Positions 36,977-51,114 are shown, counted from the stretch's first letter. The stretch: 64,000 nt of DNA from Rhabdophis nuchalis (GCA_039707465.1 CM077645.1:61909850-61973849); one strand, 5' to 3'. The notes: a model not told the origin generated them from the sequence alone. Translations and numbers: made by a program.

Positions 36977-37866
36977 CCGTATTTTTCAGAGTATAAGACG
37001 CTCCAAAGTTAAAGATGCACCTAGCTTTTGAGGAGGAAAAGGGGGGGGATCTGCCTTCTGCCTCCCAGCAATTTGCCTTCTTGCACCAAACAACAAACAG
37101 TACAGAAGATATACTGTTTGTAGTGTTACATTTCGGACTATACTTGTACAGATGCTGTTAAAATTGATGTGGCTTTCTGGAAGTATACATTATTCTCGGC
37201 TATTTAAAAGAAGAAGCAATGGCACTGGCCCTATTCAGATCGACTATTTATTTTAAAAAGCTTCTTCATTTTGTTAAGTTGTCTAGAACAATAATAAAGC
37301 AGTCTTTAAAAAATAAGTGTAATATACTTCTCAAATTAGGGGAGTAGATATATCCCTGGTCTGTTTCCCAACCTTTACCTTTCCCCTTTTCCCCTCCCTC
37401 CCTACCCTTGTTCGTCCTCACCATCACCCCCCACCCTATAATTGTTAAATGTTTAATTTTATATTTTTATTAATAAAGATTTTTTTAAAAAAGTGTAATA
37501 ATTTGATCATTCTATTTATAATTATTGACTTACCTCCTTGCAGCAAACAGCAAACAGGCTGTTTCAGTTTAGCCATATTAGAAGACAAAAAAAAATCTTC
37601 CTCTGCCTCCCAGAAATTTGCCTCATTGCAGCAAACAGCAAGTTTCACTTTCAATTTCAGCACCGGCTTCCCAATTGCCACCTCCGCAAGCCACATTTTC
37701 TTCATTTGCTGCCAAGGAGGTAAATTGCTAAGAAACAGAGGCCAAAGGGGGCAGGGGGGGGGAGGCGGTGGAGGGAGCAGGGCTACATTTGGTGTATAAG
37801 ACGCACTCAAATATTCACCATCTTTTAGGGGAGAAAAAGGTGCATCTTATACTCTGAAAAATATGG
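36977..37866. mobile_element. TA-flanked DNA transposon, same family as 15645
   Basis: CCGTATTTTTCAGAGTATAA and its inverted counterpart TTATACTCTGAAAAATATGG are flanked by TA (36975-36976 and 37867-37868). The interior holds repeats of TTGCAGCAAACAGCAA and TCTTCCTCTGCCTCCCAG-like sequence. It has no coding capacity. Confidence 0.85.
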
Positions 37867-39589
37867 TACTTCCAGAATATACTATTGATTCTTTTGTTAT
37901 TATTCATTTTCAGCCAACTTGAAAGCCAGGATATAAGTATTGGAAAAATAAAATTGGTAATTGGACTGAAATATTTTAATTTATTATTATCATTTTAGAA
38001 AGTGTTACTACCCAATTTGTAGAAGCAGAACATAGATAAACTACATACATATCTCTTGAAAAACTCTTTTCTTCTGTCGTGCATTGGTACATGCATTCAC
38101 CAATGTATATATTTGAATGAAGGATAGATGAAAACTGAAGCTAAAATACAATTTCTCAAAGCAATGTCCATTTTTTTATATAAGATATTTTGTGTGATTT
38201 TTAGAAAAAGAATTCCGACACGGGAACTTACACTTAAAAGAGTTGCTATCAAATGTATACAAAAGCTAGATTTTATAAACAATTCTTATAAAATTATTTC
38301 AAATAAAGTTAAGCCATTATTGTTGTTTATGTAACATCAAACAATACTCTTTGGTACTCAAAATATATGTGTATATAACCTCAAACAAAAACCCACGCAC
38401 TTTCCTTCAATATATTTTAGGTGACTGAAGAATAACTGAGATGCTTCACATTTTATTATGAAGACTTCATTTCCTGGATAGTGATATTTATAGCTGACTG
38501 GGACTTTATCAGCCTTCAGCAAGTCCTAGAAATACTCAAAGTTTCTGTGTTCATGTACGACTAGAACACAAAAACAAAAGTATAAAGATTATTTTTAAAA
38601 GGTACAAAGGTAGTAAAGGTTGCTCCCTGTTGCAAAAAACTTAAAGGTAAAAATTGCTACACAGGAACTTACACACAGCTATTTCTTAAGTAATTATTAT
38701 AATGTATATTTCAAATATGAGCTTAAATAAGAAGAAACTATCTTTAAGGCTTAGCAAAAGCAATTTTCTAAAAAAAATAATCAGTATTATTCCTTTCATC
38801 TTTTTTTAATGAAAATTGTTTGACATTTCAAATTTTTAAAATTAAGGAGATACGTACATATACACATACATACGTATAGCATTTATGATGCTTAAACTGA
38901 GCATCATAAAAAAATCAAGTTTGAAACGAGATGTTTTAAAAAGCTAGTTGAAAATTGTAAGATAAACTGAGACAATGAGAGAGAAATGGCTAATCGACAG
39001 CCTTAAATCTAAACAATTACCCAGTTTAATCTAAATATCTCTTTAGCTTCCTCTTAAACTCATCTTCACTTGATTAATTCAGCCCCTTAGTAAAGTAATC
39101 TATCTTTCTCTTACCACTACTGTATTAAAAAGGGAAGAAAAAAAGGGAGATGCAAGAGGTTGAAGAGAAAAGAATATAAGGTGGGAACGGAGATGGACAT
39201 TTCTCCAAATTTCCCTAACAAGGATTGAAATCTAGATTTTCAAAAATCTAGAATCACTAGAAGACAATTACTATTAAGTGAAGTTCAACATTCCCGTCAG
39301 AGAATTTGCAATTATCTTTTTTTTTATTCTCCTCATGCTGATATTTTTTTGGGAGACCAGAAAGCAGAATATCCTCAGAGGTCAGCAGATTTTAATAGCA
39401 AAAGTGGTTTTTTTTACTGGCCCCAGTAGGTGTAGTGGTTGAAGAAGAGTAATGTGCCCATTTTCCAGAAAATCAAAGATAGTAGAAGAATAGAAATTAT
39501 GATTGCATTCAATGTCACATCCACAGATCCAAAATTAGCAAATGAATCCATATTACACAACACACTCAACCTACCCAAATACACTAAGA

Positions 39590-40625
39590 TTGAAATACCC
39601 TAAATCATGAGTGTCATCACTTCTGTCTCATTACCTACTTTCAGACTGATGGACAAATATTTCAACAAATCAAAGGAACATCCATGGGTTCACCTCTCTC
39701 AGGATTCTCAGCAGAGACTGCAAATGCAGCGTTTAGAACTATGGCGCTCCCATTCATACAACCAAATGTATGTATCTGATATGGAGATGAAACCTTTGTT
39801 GGAATAAAAAAGGAACATGAAGAAAAAACACACAAACAGTCAACATCATCTTCAAAGGAATAAAATTCATAAGGAAAGAAAAAACAACTACACACGGTAT
39901 CCTAGGTATCCTAATCAGCCAAGAAAATGAAGGCAAATTAGAATTAAAAGACTATCAAAAATCCACCCACACAGAATGCTCCTCTATCAAGGTAACACCC
40001 AACCTTTTACCACCCAACCTTTTACCTTTAAACTTGTGTAAAAACATTATTAGGGCAAGTGCAAACACACTGCAGCAACCCTGGACACCAGAAAAAAGAA
40101 ACAGGCAGTTCATGCATCTTTCAATAAAATAGATACCCTCACAATTTTATCAAAAAGTTCCTGACTGCTCAACCCACTCCATCACAACCAAGCTATGAAA
40201 ATGATAACACTGCCATTCATAAAAAGTATCTTGGAACAACCAACTATTATAACCACACCACACCACACCATCACGGCACAAAAACCAACTAAAGCCCTTC
40301 ACAACATCTTAAGTAAACTAAAAAAATCAAGAGGCCCAGGAAGAACTACACCAACACTCACAGGGCAAATGACTGTATCTAAACAGATAGTAAAGCCCAT
40401 TTCTTTCTAGCACTGAAGATGTTACCCACTCAGGTAACAAAACTTCTGCAAATCTAGAACCAGGTTCAGACAGCACAAAGGACTCCACAAGTTCAACCCT
40501 GACCTATTTAATAGACAATTCAAATATTGCAAGCATGCAAATATGAATTAAGATTTTTTTGTATAAAAATTGCAGGGCAGCATTGCATCAGCGGGAGGAC
40601 CATGACACACTTTGGGCATTTATTT
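39590..40625 (+). mobile_element. Penelope-like element remnant, plus strand, internally deleted
   Basis: Degraded reverse transcriptase sequence is readable in shifting frames: ACAAATCAAAGGAACATCCATG followed by GGTTCACCTCTCTCAGG in the region 39661-39710 gives a GTSMGSPLSGFSAE-like peptide. A YGDETFVGIKK-like stretch near 39777-39810 stands where Penelope elements have YVDDTF. The 3' part (about 40520-40625) has AATTAAGATTTTTTTGTATA and GGACCATGACACACTTTGGG, as in squamate Penelope 3' ends. Most of the central and endonuclease-encoding region is deleted. It is non-functional. Confidence 0.72.
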
Positions 40626-41547
40626 ATTACATTTCTAAACTGCTATAACCAAACAGCTCTCTATGTTACTTTTCACACAATAAAGGAATGTATGGTATGA
40701 ATTCATAGGATTAGCTAATGATTCGTTAGTAGTTATAATCCTAAACATAATGCTCAGAAACCTATCAGTTACTTAATAAGAAAAATGGGGTTTTATGTAA
40801 TGAGATTATGGATTAGGATTTAATTTATTTACTAGTCCAAATAAAAACTGCAGTCCAACAATATGATGTCTTCACACATGCAGCAAACTGGTCAGTTTGA
40901 GTGTCTAGTTACCTGTTAATGATGAACCAATTCCTTAAGTTCATATGCAATTCTAGTACATGGATCTCGATCACAAATAATGTCATTTTATAATATTCAG
41001 TAGAGATGCAAACATAAAATCTGATGAAATTTAATATGGCTAAATATATTTATGTAATTGTGGTGCATAATACAGAGACACCTGTCTTTCTCTTTATCCT
41101 TGGGGAGGTTATTCACTTACTCATGTGATTCTGATTTGGCAACTCACTGGAAATGATTAATATATTACCAGCCTTTAAATATCTTCATCTACAACAATAT
41201 CCCAAAATTAACCCAAAAGTGGAAAGAACATATCTTCTATTAAACTGCATCAGAGGTGCTCACTTTATGTCAAGCAGAAATGGAATTTTATGGGATGCAA
41301 TACAACTGGAGAGCAAATATAAGCCTGCTGATCAGACCTCAAAGAGGAGGTTGTCATTATTCTCAGATCGAGGGAAAATCCAACAAAGATTGATTCATTG
41401 AAACTATTCAATAATTGGATGAATTGGATAAACAAGGCAAAGCAGCTACCTAACCCTGGTTCTTTCCCATTCAATAGGAAAACTTGTATTAGCAAGTGAA
41501 ACCATCTTGAGTTATTTACCACTGCCATAGTTTGTTCTTTTATTTAA

Positions 41548-42645
41548 AACTAGCTGTACCCGGCCACGTGTTGCTGTGGCCCAGTCTGGTTAAATGGCCA
41601 ACCAATCTGTGTGCAGATCTACATCTGCACACAAAAACATGTACACACAACCACCGTATAACCCCCCAATCTACCTATCTACTGTATTTCTTCCTCTCTC
41701 CCTCTATCTACCTACCTACTGTATTTCTCCCTCTCTCTATCCCTCTACCTACCTACCTACCTACCTACTGTATTTCTCCCTCTCTCTCTCTCTATCCCCC
41801 TACCTACCTACCTACTGTATTTTTCCCTATCTCTCTCTATCCCGCTACTTACCTACCTACTGTATTTTTCCCTGTCTCTATATCCTTCTACCTACCTACC
41901 TACTGCATTTTACCTCTCTCTCGCTCTCTATCCCTCTACCTACCTACCTACATACATACATACATACTGTATTTCCCTCTCTCTCTTTATTCCTCTACCT
42001 ACCTACCTACCTACCTACCTACCTACCTACCTACTGTATTCTTCCCTCTCTCTCTTTATCCCTCTACCTACCTACCTACTATATTTTTCCCTCTCTCTCT
42101 ATCCCTACCTACCTACCTACTGTATTTTTCCCTGTCTCTATATCCCTCTACCTACCTACGCATCTACCTACCTACTGTATTTCTCCCTCTATCTCTATCC
42201 CTCTACTTACCTACCTACCTACTGTATTTTTCTCTCTGTCTCTCTCTATCCCTCTACATACCTATCTACCTGGAATGTGCCAACCCTTGCATCTTGTTTT
42301 TGGCCTAGTAGGCCTGCCTGGGCCACCTGGGAGTGTGCCACCCCCTGCATCTTGTTTTGGGCCTAGAAGGAATGCCTGGGCCACATGGGAGTGTGCCATG
42401 TGTGAGGGAACGTTGGAGACTTATTCGATTGCTGAGGAAACGACCGTTGGAAATGTGAGGGGCGTGTGCGTGACGCATCATAAGAAGCAGCCGGGTGGGA
42501 GGAGCTACAGGGAGGTGAAAACCTGAGAAGTGCATACCTTTTAGTCCTTGGGAACATTATGTGAAAATTTGGTGCCGATCAGTGCAGTACTTTCTGAGAT
42601 TAGCGACTTTGCACAAACTATTTTACATTTTTATTTATATAGATG
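41548..42645 (+). mobile_element. Interspersed repeat of uncertain class with CTAC minisatellite
   Basis: It starts AACTAGCTGTACCCGGCCAC and ends near TTTGGTGCCGATCAGTGCAG...TTTATTTATATAGATGC. Between lies a CTAC-rich minisatellite and two 60-bp units with GGCCTAG(T/A)AGG and GCCTGGGCCAC. The start sequence is shared by many non-LTR or Helitron-like repeats in animals, and I cannot assign a class. Long open frames over it are low-complexity read-through. Confidence 0.5.
41680..42270. repeat. CTAC-rich minisatellite
   Basis: Recurring units CTACCTACCTAC-TGTATTT(C/T)(T/C)CCCTCTCTC-TATCCCT of about 50-65 bp. The reverse complement is the array at 15716. Confidence 0.93.
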
Positions 42646-44002
42646 CATACACTAGATAAGAGAGGATATCTTCTATTTTATGTATCTTGTAAATTCTATT
42701 GAAAACAGTGGAAAGCAGTTAGGGAAAATATTTATATTTGGTTTGTAATACTCAACTTGAAATGTTACATATTTTTACACACATTTATGCTCCATAGTTA
42801 CACTACATGCCACATAGAAAAACAGTGATAGGTGGGTTTGTGGGGGATATTATTCAGTTAAACACTTTATTTTCTGCATAGTGATTACTTAAATTAATCA
42901 ATATCTGCATGGCAATTTTACAGGAATTCCAAATGAAATGACTAAGACATTCACTAAAAGAGAACATTATTCTTGTAATCTTCATAAGAGCTATATAAAT
43001 AATGTGCATTATAATTAAAGCAGCTGCTTTTCCTAATATTTCTGGTATCTAGCATTTTAAAAGATCTGGTAGAACACTATACTGCACATTAGGCTTAAAA
43101 ATACAGCCAATATTTATAATGAATAAATGTAAAAATAAAATAACATGACACTTTATTTGCATTTTGCGCAAAGGGACCAAAAGCAAAACAAAGACTTTTC
43201 TTAACCAAGTTATTTTTTAGTGAGGAAAAATTTATAGCACTTTTTGAGGAGCTACAGAAATATTCCTCAGGCAACCTATCACCTTGTGGAATGACAAATT
43301 AAAAGTGTTCTTCTAATAAGAGAAGTAATGCTAATGAAACTGAGGGGGTAAGACATTTGAATCTTAATTAATGCACAGCATATAAAGCAGTAGATGAAAT
43401 AAACATATATTCTGTTACGAATTTGGACATATTAAATCTATGTAATACTAAAACTTTAATATCTGTTTGTAAGCTTCGGTTAGGCTAAAAGCTGCATAAT
43501 AGGGTAACAATTTTTGAACCAAGGTATTCCAGATGGGCTAATTTACAGAATGCTTTCATACTGTGTGATCCATTACTCTCAGGACATTGAAATTTGGAAA
43601 AGCTATAGCCACTTCAATTCTGTCATGTTTCCTTAGTCAGCCACGGTCACATGATTTTCATTTCTAAGACTCCCTAGCAGCTTTGCACAAGGAAAACCAA
43701 CTGGTAATCTGGGAGAAAGTCAGAAATCTTAGGCTGGCAGGTAGGCAGGTAGCTATTGCTGAATGGGGAGAGAGTGTTGGATGCATGGAGTTGCAGAGTC
43801 CATAGGAGAGAATGTCCAGGGGTAGGTGATAAGCACTGTATGGATTGCACCAGGGTGTGTGCAATGATACTTCATGGAATGAGGAATTTATGTGGAAATG
43901 TGATAGTTATGCAAGGGTGTGAAGGAAGTGCAATGAGAGTCAGGTAGGGTGAGAGTGGTAAGTAAATATTTCTAAAAAGATAATCCAATAGGTCATATAG
44001 AT

Positions 44003-44364
44003 CAGCGTTTTTCAACCACTGTGCCGTGGCACACTAGTGTGCTATGAGATATTGTCTGGTGTGCCGTGGGAAAAATTCCAATTCCAATATCAGCTTTGTG
44101 TTCAGCGAAAAAGGCCCAGGTTTCGCACTGAGTAAGTAAACAGAAATATGAACAATTATAAAATACTTTATTATTTCATAATAAAGTAATTATAAAATAA
44201 TTTCTTTGTGTTTATTTGATTCCTATTCAAGAGAATTACTTTATATATAGTCAATATAGGCACAGAGTTAAAAAATTTTAACATTTTCTAATGGTGGTGG
44301 TGTGCCTCGTGATTTTTTTCATGAAAAAAGTGTGCCTTTGCACAAAAAAGGTTGAAAAACACTG
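44003..44364. mobile_element. Non-autonomous hAT element, 362 bp
   Basis: Termini CAGCGTTTTTCAACC and GGTTGAAAAACACTG with an exact 8-bp duplication, ATATAGAT, at 43995-44002 and 44365-44372. GTGCCGTGGCACACTAGTGT follows the left end. Confidence 0.93.
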
Positions 44365-44418
44365 ATATAGATTATCTAAATTTCTTCATAAATAGCAGTA
44401 GCACTTAAACTTATATAC

Positions 44419-44867
44419 CAGTGATCGCGAACCTATGTCACACATGCCACAGGTGGCACACGAAGCCATTTGTCAGGGCACACGAGGCTTGCCCTGTTAG
44501 CATGCGTATGCTGGCCAGCTGACCTTGGCCTTCTTTTGAGGCCATTTTTTGCCCTCCGGAGGCCTAAAACTGACCCTACGAGCAAACCGGAAGTTAGTTC
44601 CTGAACTTCTGGTTTGCCCTTAGGGCTGTTTTTTCACGCTTTGGAGGCTTCAGGGAAGCTCCTGAAGCCTCCGGAGGGCTTCCAGGGAGACAGGGGAGCC
44701 TGGGGAGGGCGAAAAAAGCATGCCAAAAATGGAGGGGAGTGCTGGTCATGCGCGCATGTGCACTGTGATTGTGCACATAGCATAATGAGTGTGGCACGCC
44801 CACGCACGACACCCCTGTGCTCCCCCCCACTTTTGGCACGCGAGCCAAAAAAGGTTCGCCATCACTG
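44419..44867. mobile_element. Non-autonomous hAT element, GATGGCGAA type, 449 bp
   Basis: Termini CAGTGATCGCGAACCTAT and AAGGTTCGCCATCACTG are flanked by TTATATAC (44411-44418) and TTATATGC (44868-44875), one change apart. It contains CCACAGGTGGCAC as in the 11868 copy and CACTTTTGGCACG as in the 26200 copy. Confidence 0.9.
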
Positions 44868-44894
44868 TTATATGCCATTTTGCAGCCCTCTCTA

Positions 44895-45060
44895 ACTTGT
44901 TTACAGAATCAGCATTTTGCCCTACGAATCTGGGTCCTCATTTTACTGACCTCAGAAGGATGGAAGGCTGAATCAACCTTGAGCCGGTTAGAATCAAACT
45001 TCTGACAGTCGGTAGAATTAGACTATAATACTGCATTCTAACCACTGTGCCACCAGGGTA
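44895..45060 (-). repeat. tRNA-derived SINE fragment
   Basis: Antisense CTGACCTCAGAAGGATGGAA and GAATCAACCTTGAGCCGGTT lead to CATTCTAACCACTGTGCCAC, the reverse complement of a tRNA-like SINE head. It is degraded and 5'/3' boundaries are approximate. Confidence 0.65.
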
Positions 45061-46432
45061 TGGGCAAACATATATTTGATCTTATAGCAAATGTGTAAAA
45101 ATGCATATATGTCTGTTTTATTACAGTTCTGTTTGTCCATAGTACTAACATTCTGGTAGAAGCGAGATACAAGCTTAATAAATTAATCTTTAAGCATAAG
45201 AAAACAGATACAGTATCTCAGACTGCTGGAAATCCTTGTGGATTTTATTCTTCAACTGCATCCTTCCTTCTTGGTTCACAATAATCTTAGCTTTTTATGA
45301 CATCCAAATTGGAGACAGAAAAGCTTAATTATTTTAAACAAAGTTTGTTCCATTTCAAATTAGAAATTCAGGGTGCCCCAAGATACTTTGCAGTCTCAGA
45401 TAAAGAACAAGTTATCTTTCCTTCATTCTATATACAGAAACTAACTGGAATAGATGAGCCAAGTGGCCATAAATGCTGAGTCTTGTATTTCATATGATTA
45501 TAGAGCTGGAATCAATGATTACTCTGCATGGACATGAAGATGTCACTTTTAACCATTGCTTCCATCAATTCAAAAGCTACATGAACGCCTTAGTCATACG
45601 TAATGAAATGGGAAAAGAGAGGAAAGTTTGCTTAAATAGACTCTCATGCCAAAATACGAAATTTGTAAAGGGAAGCAAATTTTCTAAAGAATTAATCAAG
45701 GTAAAGGTTCAAAGACTGAGGAAGATACTTTTTTCATATCGCTAATACCATAATGAAAGTTATACCTGACTGGAACTTCCATGACATAAGTTAATGTATT
45801 GTGAAAGAGCTAAATTTCTCCAAAAGTGGGGTGTTCCTGGATTAAAGGGCTCATTTTAGAAAAACATATTGCAAAGAATATATTATAAACTGAGATCAAC
45901 AAAAATAAAGCCCAGAGTTTTGACTTGAAGATCCTCATGAATTTCTCGCTGCATACAAAAGCATTAATTAGCAGAATTGTTTCACAATACCAAAGAAGTC
46001 TAGTCTCTGGTAAACCTGATAATCTTTCCTGAAAGCAGATGGAGCATCAGATGGCAGATTAACAGCCAATCCCAAGCATCAGAAATAGTAGTTATACATA
46101 TATTAGCACACAGCTGACTATGCAATATCTTATATACTGCATTGAATTGCTGACATGTGCTCTTTGCCATTTTTTTAATTAACCATTTTTCAAAAGGAGG
46201 CAAATAAGACGTTTGATAAATTTGGATAAATTTGCTTCTTCTATCTATTAGTTATATTTTCAGACATACACACACGGGTGCGAGTGTGTTTTGGGGCTTA
46301 TTAAAGCTATTTTTGAAAAAGATGTTTCATAACATGGAGGGAGCACATACAAACCAGCTACATTCAAACCACAACTTTTCCAATTGCCAGCCTGGAAAAT
46401 ATGCTTTATGCTTAAATATGCTTTTAATTTAT

Positions 46433-46905
46433 TTTTTATTTTATTTTATTTACATTTATACCCCGCCCTTCTCCAAAAAGGACCCAGGGCAGCACACAGG
46501 AAATTAAAACATACAAGTGTAAACAAAAATATAAAATTTAAAAAGATATTAAATTTCCCCCTGTGCTAAAATCAATTTAAAATCTCCAAATTTAAAACTA
46601 CCTAAAAATAGTCCCCAACGGAGGTTACGCTAGGCCGGCTTGATGGAAAAGGTGTGTCTTTAGACATTGGCGGAAGAGGCGGAGGTCAGAGATAGTTCGT
46701 AGTTCCGGGGGTAGGTCGTTCCAAAGGGTGGGGCCCGCCACAGAGAAGGCCCTTCCCCTGGGTGTCGCCAACCGGCATTGCCCGGCCAACGGCACCCTGA
46801 GAAGGCCCTCTCTGTGGGAGCGGATCGAACGAAGAGATGTATGGGGCAGGAGGCGGTCTTGCATATAACTAGGTCCCGAGCCATGGAGCGCTTTAAAGAT
46901 GGTCC
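46433..46905 (-). mobile_element. LINE 3' fragment (CR1-L3/L2-like), 5'-truncated
   Basis: The minus strand encodes the ORF2 C-terminus, with SHREGLLRVP, VAGPTLWNDLPPELRTISDL and LKTHLFHQAGLA. It ends with CCCTGGGTCCTTTTTGGAGA...GGGCGGGGTATAAATG and a T/A-rich tail. The 5' end stops near 46905 in the GCGCTCCATGGCTCGGGACC region. It is older than the 19071 copy. Confidence 0.88.
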
Positions 46906-47364
46906 AAGCAGTATTTTATGTAAACTCCCATGCACTATAAAATCTTTTTTGAAGGCTTGGATAACACTTATATTTGTTAACCAGTTAATGCAAACTCTAA
47001 AATTTCAAAAGTAGAAATACTTTTATATACTGCTGAAATTAACATTTGTATTAATATTATTATTAGTAAAATATAACATATAGTATATGGCTGCCCAATC
47101 AACACCATGTGACTGTGGGTGGCCGTTCATTCATTCATTCATTCATTAATACACATATACGTCAAATACATATATAGATATCAAAGACAAATATAGGAAT
47201 ATTTTTATTTGTACATTTAAGTAATGTTCATTCTCTATATCTTCCTTCATGGGTTTAAACCCAATCACAGGTCCATAATAGGAATTCAGTCCAACTCTTC
47301 AGAGTAAAGCAATACAAACAATTTGATTGCCGGAGTGACTAGTGATAAAAGAGAATTACAATAC

Positions 47365-47499
47365 CTTTGCAGGTAAAGCATTTAATGTGAAAATGCTTGG
47401 CCTGAACTCGAAGTACTTCTCCTTTACACTGCTCCCCACATTTGTGGCAGTGGATGACAGGCTTCTCGGTGGGATGATGAGGCTCCTGAGGATGGGCCA
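47365..47499 (-). CDS. ABLIM1: ABLIM1 internal exon: N-terminal linker and first zinc finger of LIM1
   Basis: Actin-binding LIM protein 1 is a cytoskeletal scaffold with four N-terminal LIM domains and a C-terminal villin headpiece that binds F-actin. On the minus strand this 135-bp exon follows a pyrimidine-rich acceptor ending in AG and is followed by the donor GTATTG. It reads as 2 nt, 44 codons and 1 nt. The peptide starts AHPQEPHHPTEKPVIHCHKC and ends HFHIKCFTCK, which matches the vertebrate ABLIM1 LIM1 start almost residue for residue. The zinc ligands C-x2-C, H-x2-C and the first C of the next pair are present. The trailing G joins TG of the next exon to give a Val codon, so phases agree. 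ABLIM2 and ABLIM3 differ at many of these positions, so ABLIM1 is the best paralogue. The upstream exon is not identified. Confidence 0.95.
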
Positions 47500-50400
47500 C
47501 TGGAAAAACAAAATTTGTATATTAAATGTACACATTTTTCTACTTCTCATAAAATATTACCAAAAGAAGACATGTTTAAAAAAAAAACAAATATTCTATA
47601 ACGCTCATCGTATCATATTGTGTGATATTTCAAAGTCATTTCCTCATGCCAGACCAGACCATAACATCCTATCAATTGGATTTGAAAATTACATTTTCTG
47701 GAACATTAAACCAAACTTATGTAAATTTCAATCTAATTTCAAAAGCCTCTGCATGAGATTACTTCAGAACTCTAGACAAAAAGAGGGAGAGGCAGAGATA
47801 GGTAGAAAGGGCCGCCATTATCAGTTGTCTGTAGTACAACTACAGTGCCCGCTTTCAAAGGGCAGCCACAAAGAGCTCACACTTTAGCACAGGTTTGTCC
47901 AACCAGGGACATTTTTGCAATCCTGGACAGCTGGTAATGTGGCCCCAAAAGATCATAAAGTTTTAACATTATTATGTGATTTATATACATTATAAATGCA
48001 TTATTTATTTTATAAACAACCCAATTTTTCTTCACTCACGGCAACCCCAGCTAAAAGGTAGGACACCCATCTCTAGCACATCTAGCACATCCTAGCACCT
48101 TCCAATTTTTTAGAAGAGAAATCACATTATGTTGACCAAGGCATTATAGCTAGTCCTTATGAGTATTATAATTCTTTCATAAAGCACTTGGCTATGAGAG
48201 TGTTTAAATTGCTCCTTTTACTTCAATGGATGAATAATTTCAAATACTAGAAAAATTAAAATATGTTTCTACAAGATATCGTTTCAAAACTATCAGTTCA
48301 AAACAAGTCAGGATTTTTTGTTCATATGACACAATCAGCAATAACCATTGCTGAATTTATCAGCAATGTCCACTGGAAGGAATTGTGGAAAACAACTGGA
48401 ATGTCCTATGAAACCTGTTTTGTTTTTGTTTTTGCTAATTTACAGGAATTCTAGAGAATTCTAATTCAGTATGCCTGTGAATAATGAATGGTTCTATTTT
48501 TTAAAGTAAATTCATTTTTATTTTCTGCTTTAAAGCATTTTATACAGAACAAGGAAAAAATAATGCCTTATTTTTTAAAACAAATGACTAGAACCTAATT
48601 GCTATGAATACAAAATGATTTCCCTCTTTTCATCGTCCAACTAGTAGTTTTTAGATTCTATTTACAGCCCTCTGTTATTTAATCCATGTAAGTACTGAAG
48701 ACTCAAAAGGAATGCCTACTAATATTTTAATTAGATAATTATTTCTAAAAAAAAGACTTTGGTGCAACATAGCTTTCAACGAGCTGCCCTATATTTAAGT
48801 AAAAAAGTTCTATTTCTGAAACTTAAGCACTGAGTTATTAGCTCCCTCCCCCCCCCCAAAAAAACATGATGAGAATAACTAGTATCAGTGGTGATGCATT
48901 ATTTATACAGTACAAAAGAGTAAATGGATGTATAAAAGGGCAAGCCCAAGCTATTAAAAATAACTTCATTCACTTAGAATCCATTAACATGAAAACTCCA
49001 ATGTGTAGAACTTGCAGCACAACTGCCTGATGTCAGTTGCTTAGATTCTACTAAGTTTCTGTAATGTTGATGGCCTTTAATAAAATATTTTTGGAATTAT
49101 TCCTACCATGCTATAACAGTGTAAGGAGTACAATTGCACAAGTATGACTCTAATCATAAATAAAACATGAGTTCTGAAGCATTAAAGGAAGGAGGGGATA
49201 CTGTATGAGCACAGAATGTAGGTAGTAGTAGCTTCACTTTCAAAAGATATTAACCAGGGCCTCTTTAAGATAAATTGTTGTCTTTTCACAATCATGGTTA
49301 CAAATGACGTCAGGTGCTAACATTGTAAAGAGGAAATTCTGGTTTTCTGCTGGTAATCTTCATGACTCAGTAACCATATACAAAGTTCATAACAGGTACT
49401 GATACCTTCAAAGCCAGCATGTGTGGTGCTTCTAGCCACAAACTTACATTCCTTTTCATATCAAAAATATCCAAACCAGGAAAGGTATTTTATTTATTCA
49501 CTGGCTTTCATTCCAGAGCTTAGGGCAGCCTTCATACCACTACCTTATCCTATTTTAATCATAACAAATTTCTAAATTGAAATTGAAATTGAAATCCATA
49601 ACAAATTTCTAAATTGTCTCTGTTCTCCATCCAACCTTATAAAAAAATCCTCATCATTAGTGGTATAAAACTACTGTAAAGTAATGACAAAACATATACA
49701 AAACCATGTGTCCTTCGTGACTCTAAAAAATCTGCTCATAAATTGGCCACTTTTACCTAAGGATAGGATTGTCCCTATTATTTCACTTGATCTGTATCAC
49801 TTTCCAGTAAAACTGCAAAGGTGGATAAATAGAAGATAATACATTACGTAGCTATAAGAACAGGAAAGCTTATGATAGACTAGACCAATGAAATTAAATG
49901 GCCATATTACTAGAAACCATTATGTGAATAAACAAATAGCATATTTTCCTTCTGTATCATCCTGTTAGAAAATATTAACATCACCTGTTTCTTCTCCTTC
50001 TTTTCCTCTTATTCTACTTCTCTTCAAATCAGTCAGACTGAGAATTTAACCTAAACTTTCCCATCTGAATAAACAGTACTAAAAAAGTATTCATGCCACG
50101 AATACTTTATTACCACCTCAACAGTGATTTGGCTTCTTTTAGCACCACTTCATATACTGCAAAATGTCAACAAAAATGCATTTCTGTGTAAGAATTTACT
50201 CTGTTGTACACAATACTATAACGCAATATGCTATCCAAGAAATGTGTTCAATTTCATCACTCATAACCTTTCAGCCAGTATGATAGATGGAGTTGCAATG
50301 AAAATAGAAGGGAACCAGACTGGGAAAGGTTGTGTAAAGTGTGACCATTCCTTATAGTGTGTGCATACACTGCTGCATATATAGTGTGCTCTCCTGCTTT

Positions 50401-51114
50401 GATTTATACCAGAATTGTATAATGTGAAGAAACAAGGTTATACGTGTTCCCAAAGGCTTAGAGGTGCCTTTACAAACCTTTCAGCTACTCTTGGATTGAA
50501 TTATAATTTTTCAATGTAATTTTTCAATGTAATGCAGAAAGGAATTTATTAAATATGAAATAAAGGGGGATGATTTCTTATCAATCACGACCACTGCTAT
50601 TTCTACTTATAACATCTTAACCATAATGTGGTCTTTTTCATTCTTTCTATTTTTTACTTAAAAATGCTTCAGTATGCAATCAAAATCTTTAGATATACAG
50701 TATATAGAATATATTTTTCCAGTAGCTGGAGGACTTCAGTCGAACATTGTCTTTGTTGTCCTACTAAGTGTGCTCTGCTATCCTTGGCTGTCATTCACTC
50801 TCGGTTGTAACTAGCTCTTAGATTTTTTTTTAAATTCTTCAAGCATATCAAATGTACCATAGGTCATATTGACCTCTGAGTCAATTTAAACAGTCAAATA
50901 TGCCAGGTAAGCAGTTTGTGCTTACTGTACCTGAATGGAACAGATTCCACTTTGGTAGGAATGCAAATAATCTAATGTGAATGAGGCATTTAAAATGATA
51001 TCAAACAGCAATATCAGCTGTGTGAGCCAAAAAATATCTGATATCCACAACTGACGTGATGCCTTTTATTAGGCCAACTGGATAAAGAGGAAATGATTGC
51101 AACAAGTTTTAAAG

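Noticed and set aside
41532..42526. Overlapping 258- and 310-codon open frames, plus strand
   Set aside because: They are low-complexity translation of the CTAC minisatellite. Two frames of the same array are open at once, which is compositional.
47342..47887. 181-codon plus-strand open frame
   Set aside because: It runs antisense across the ABLIM1 LIM1 exon and into intron, so it is a shadow frame.
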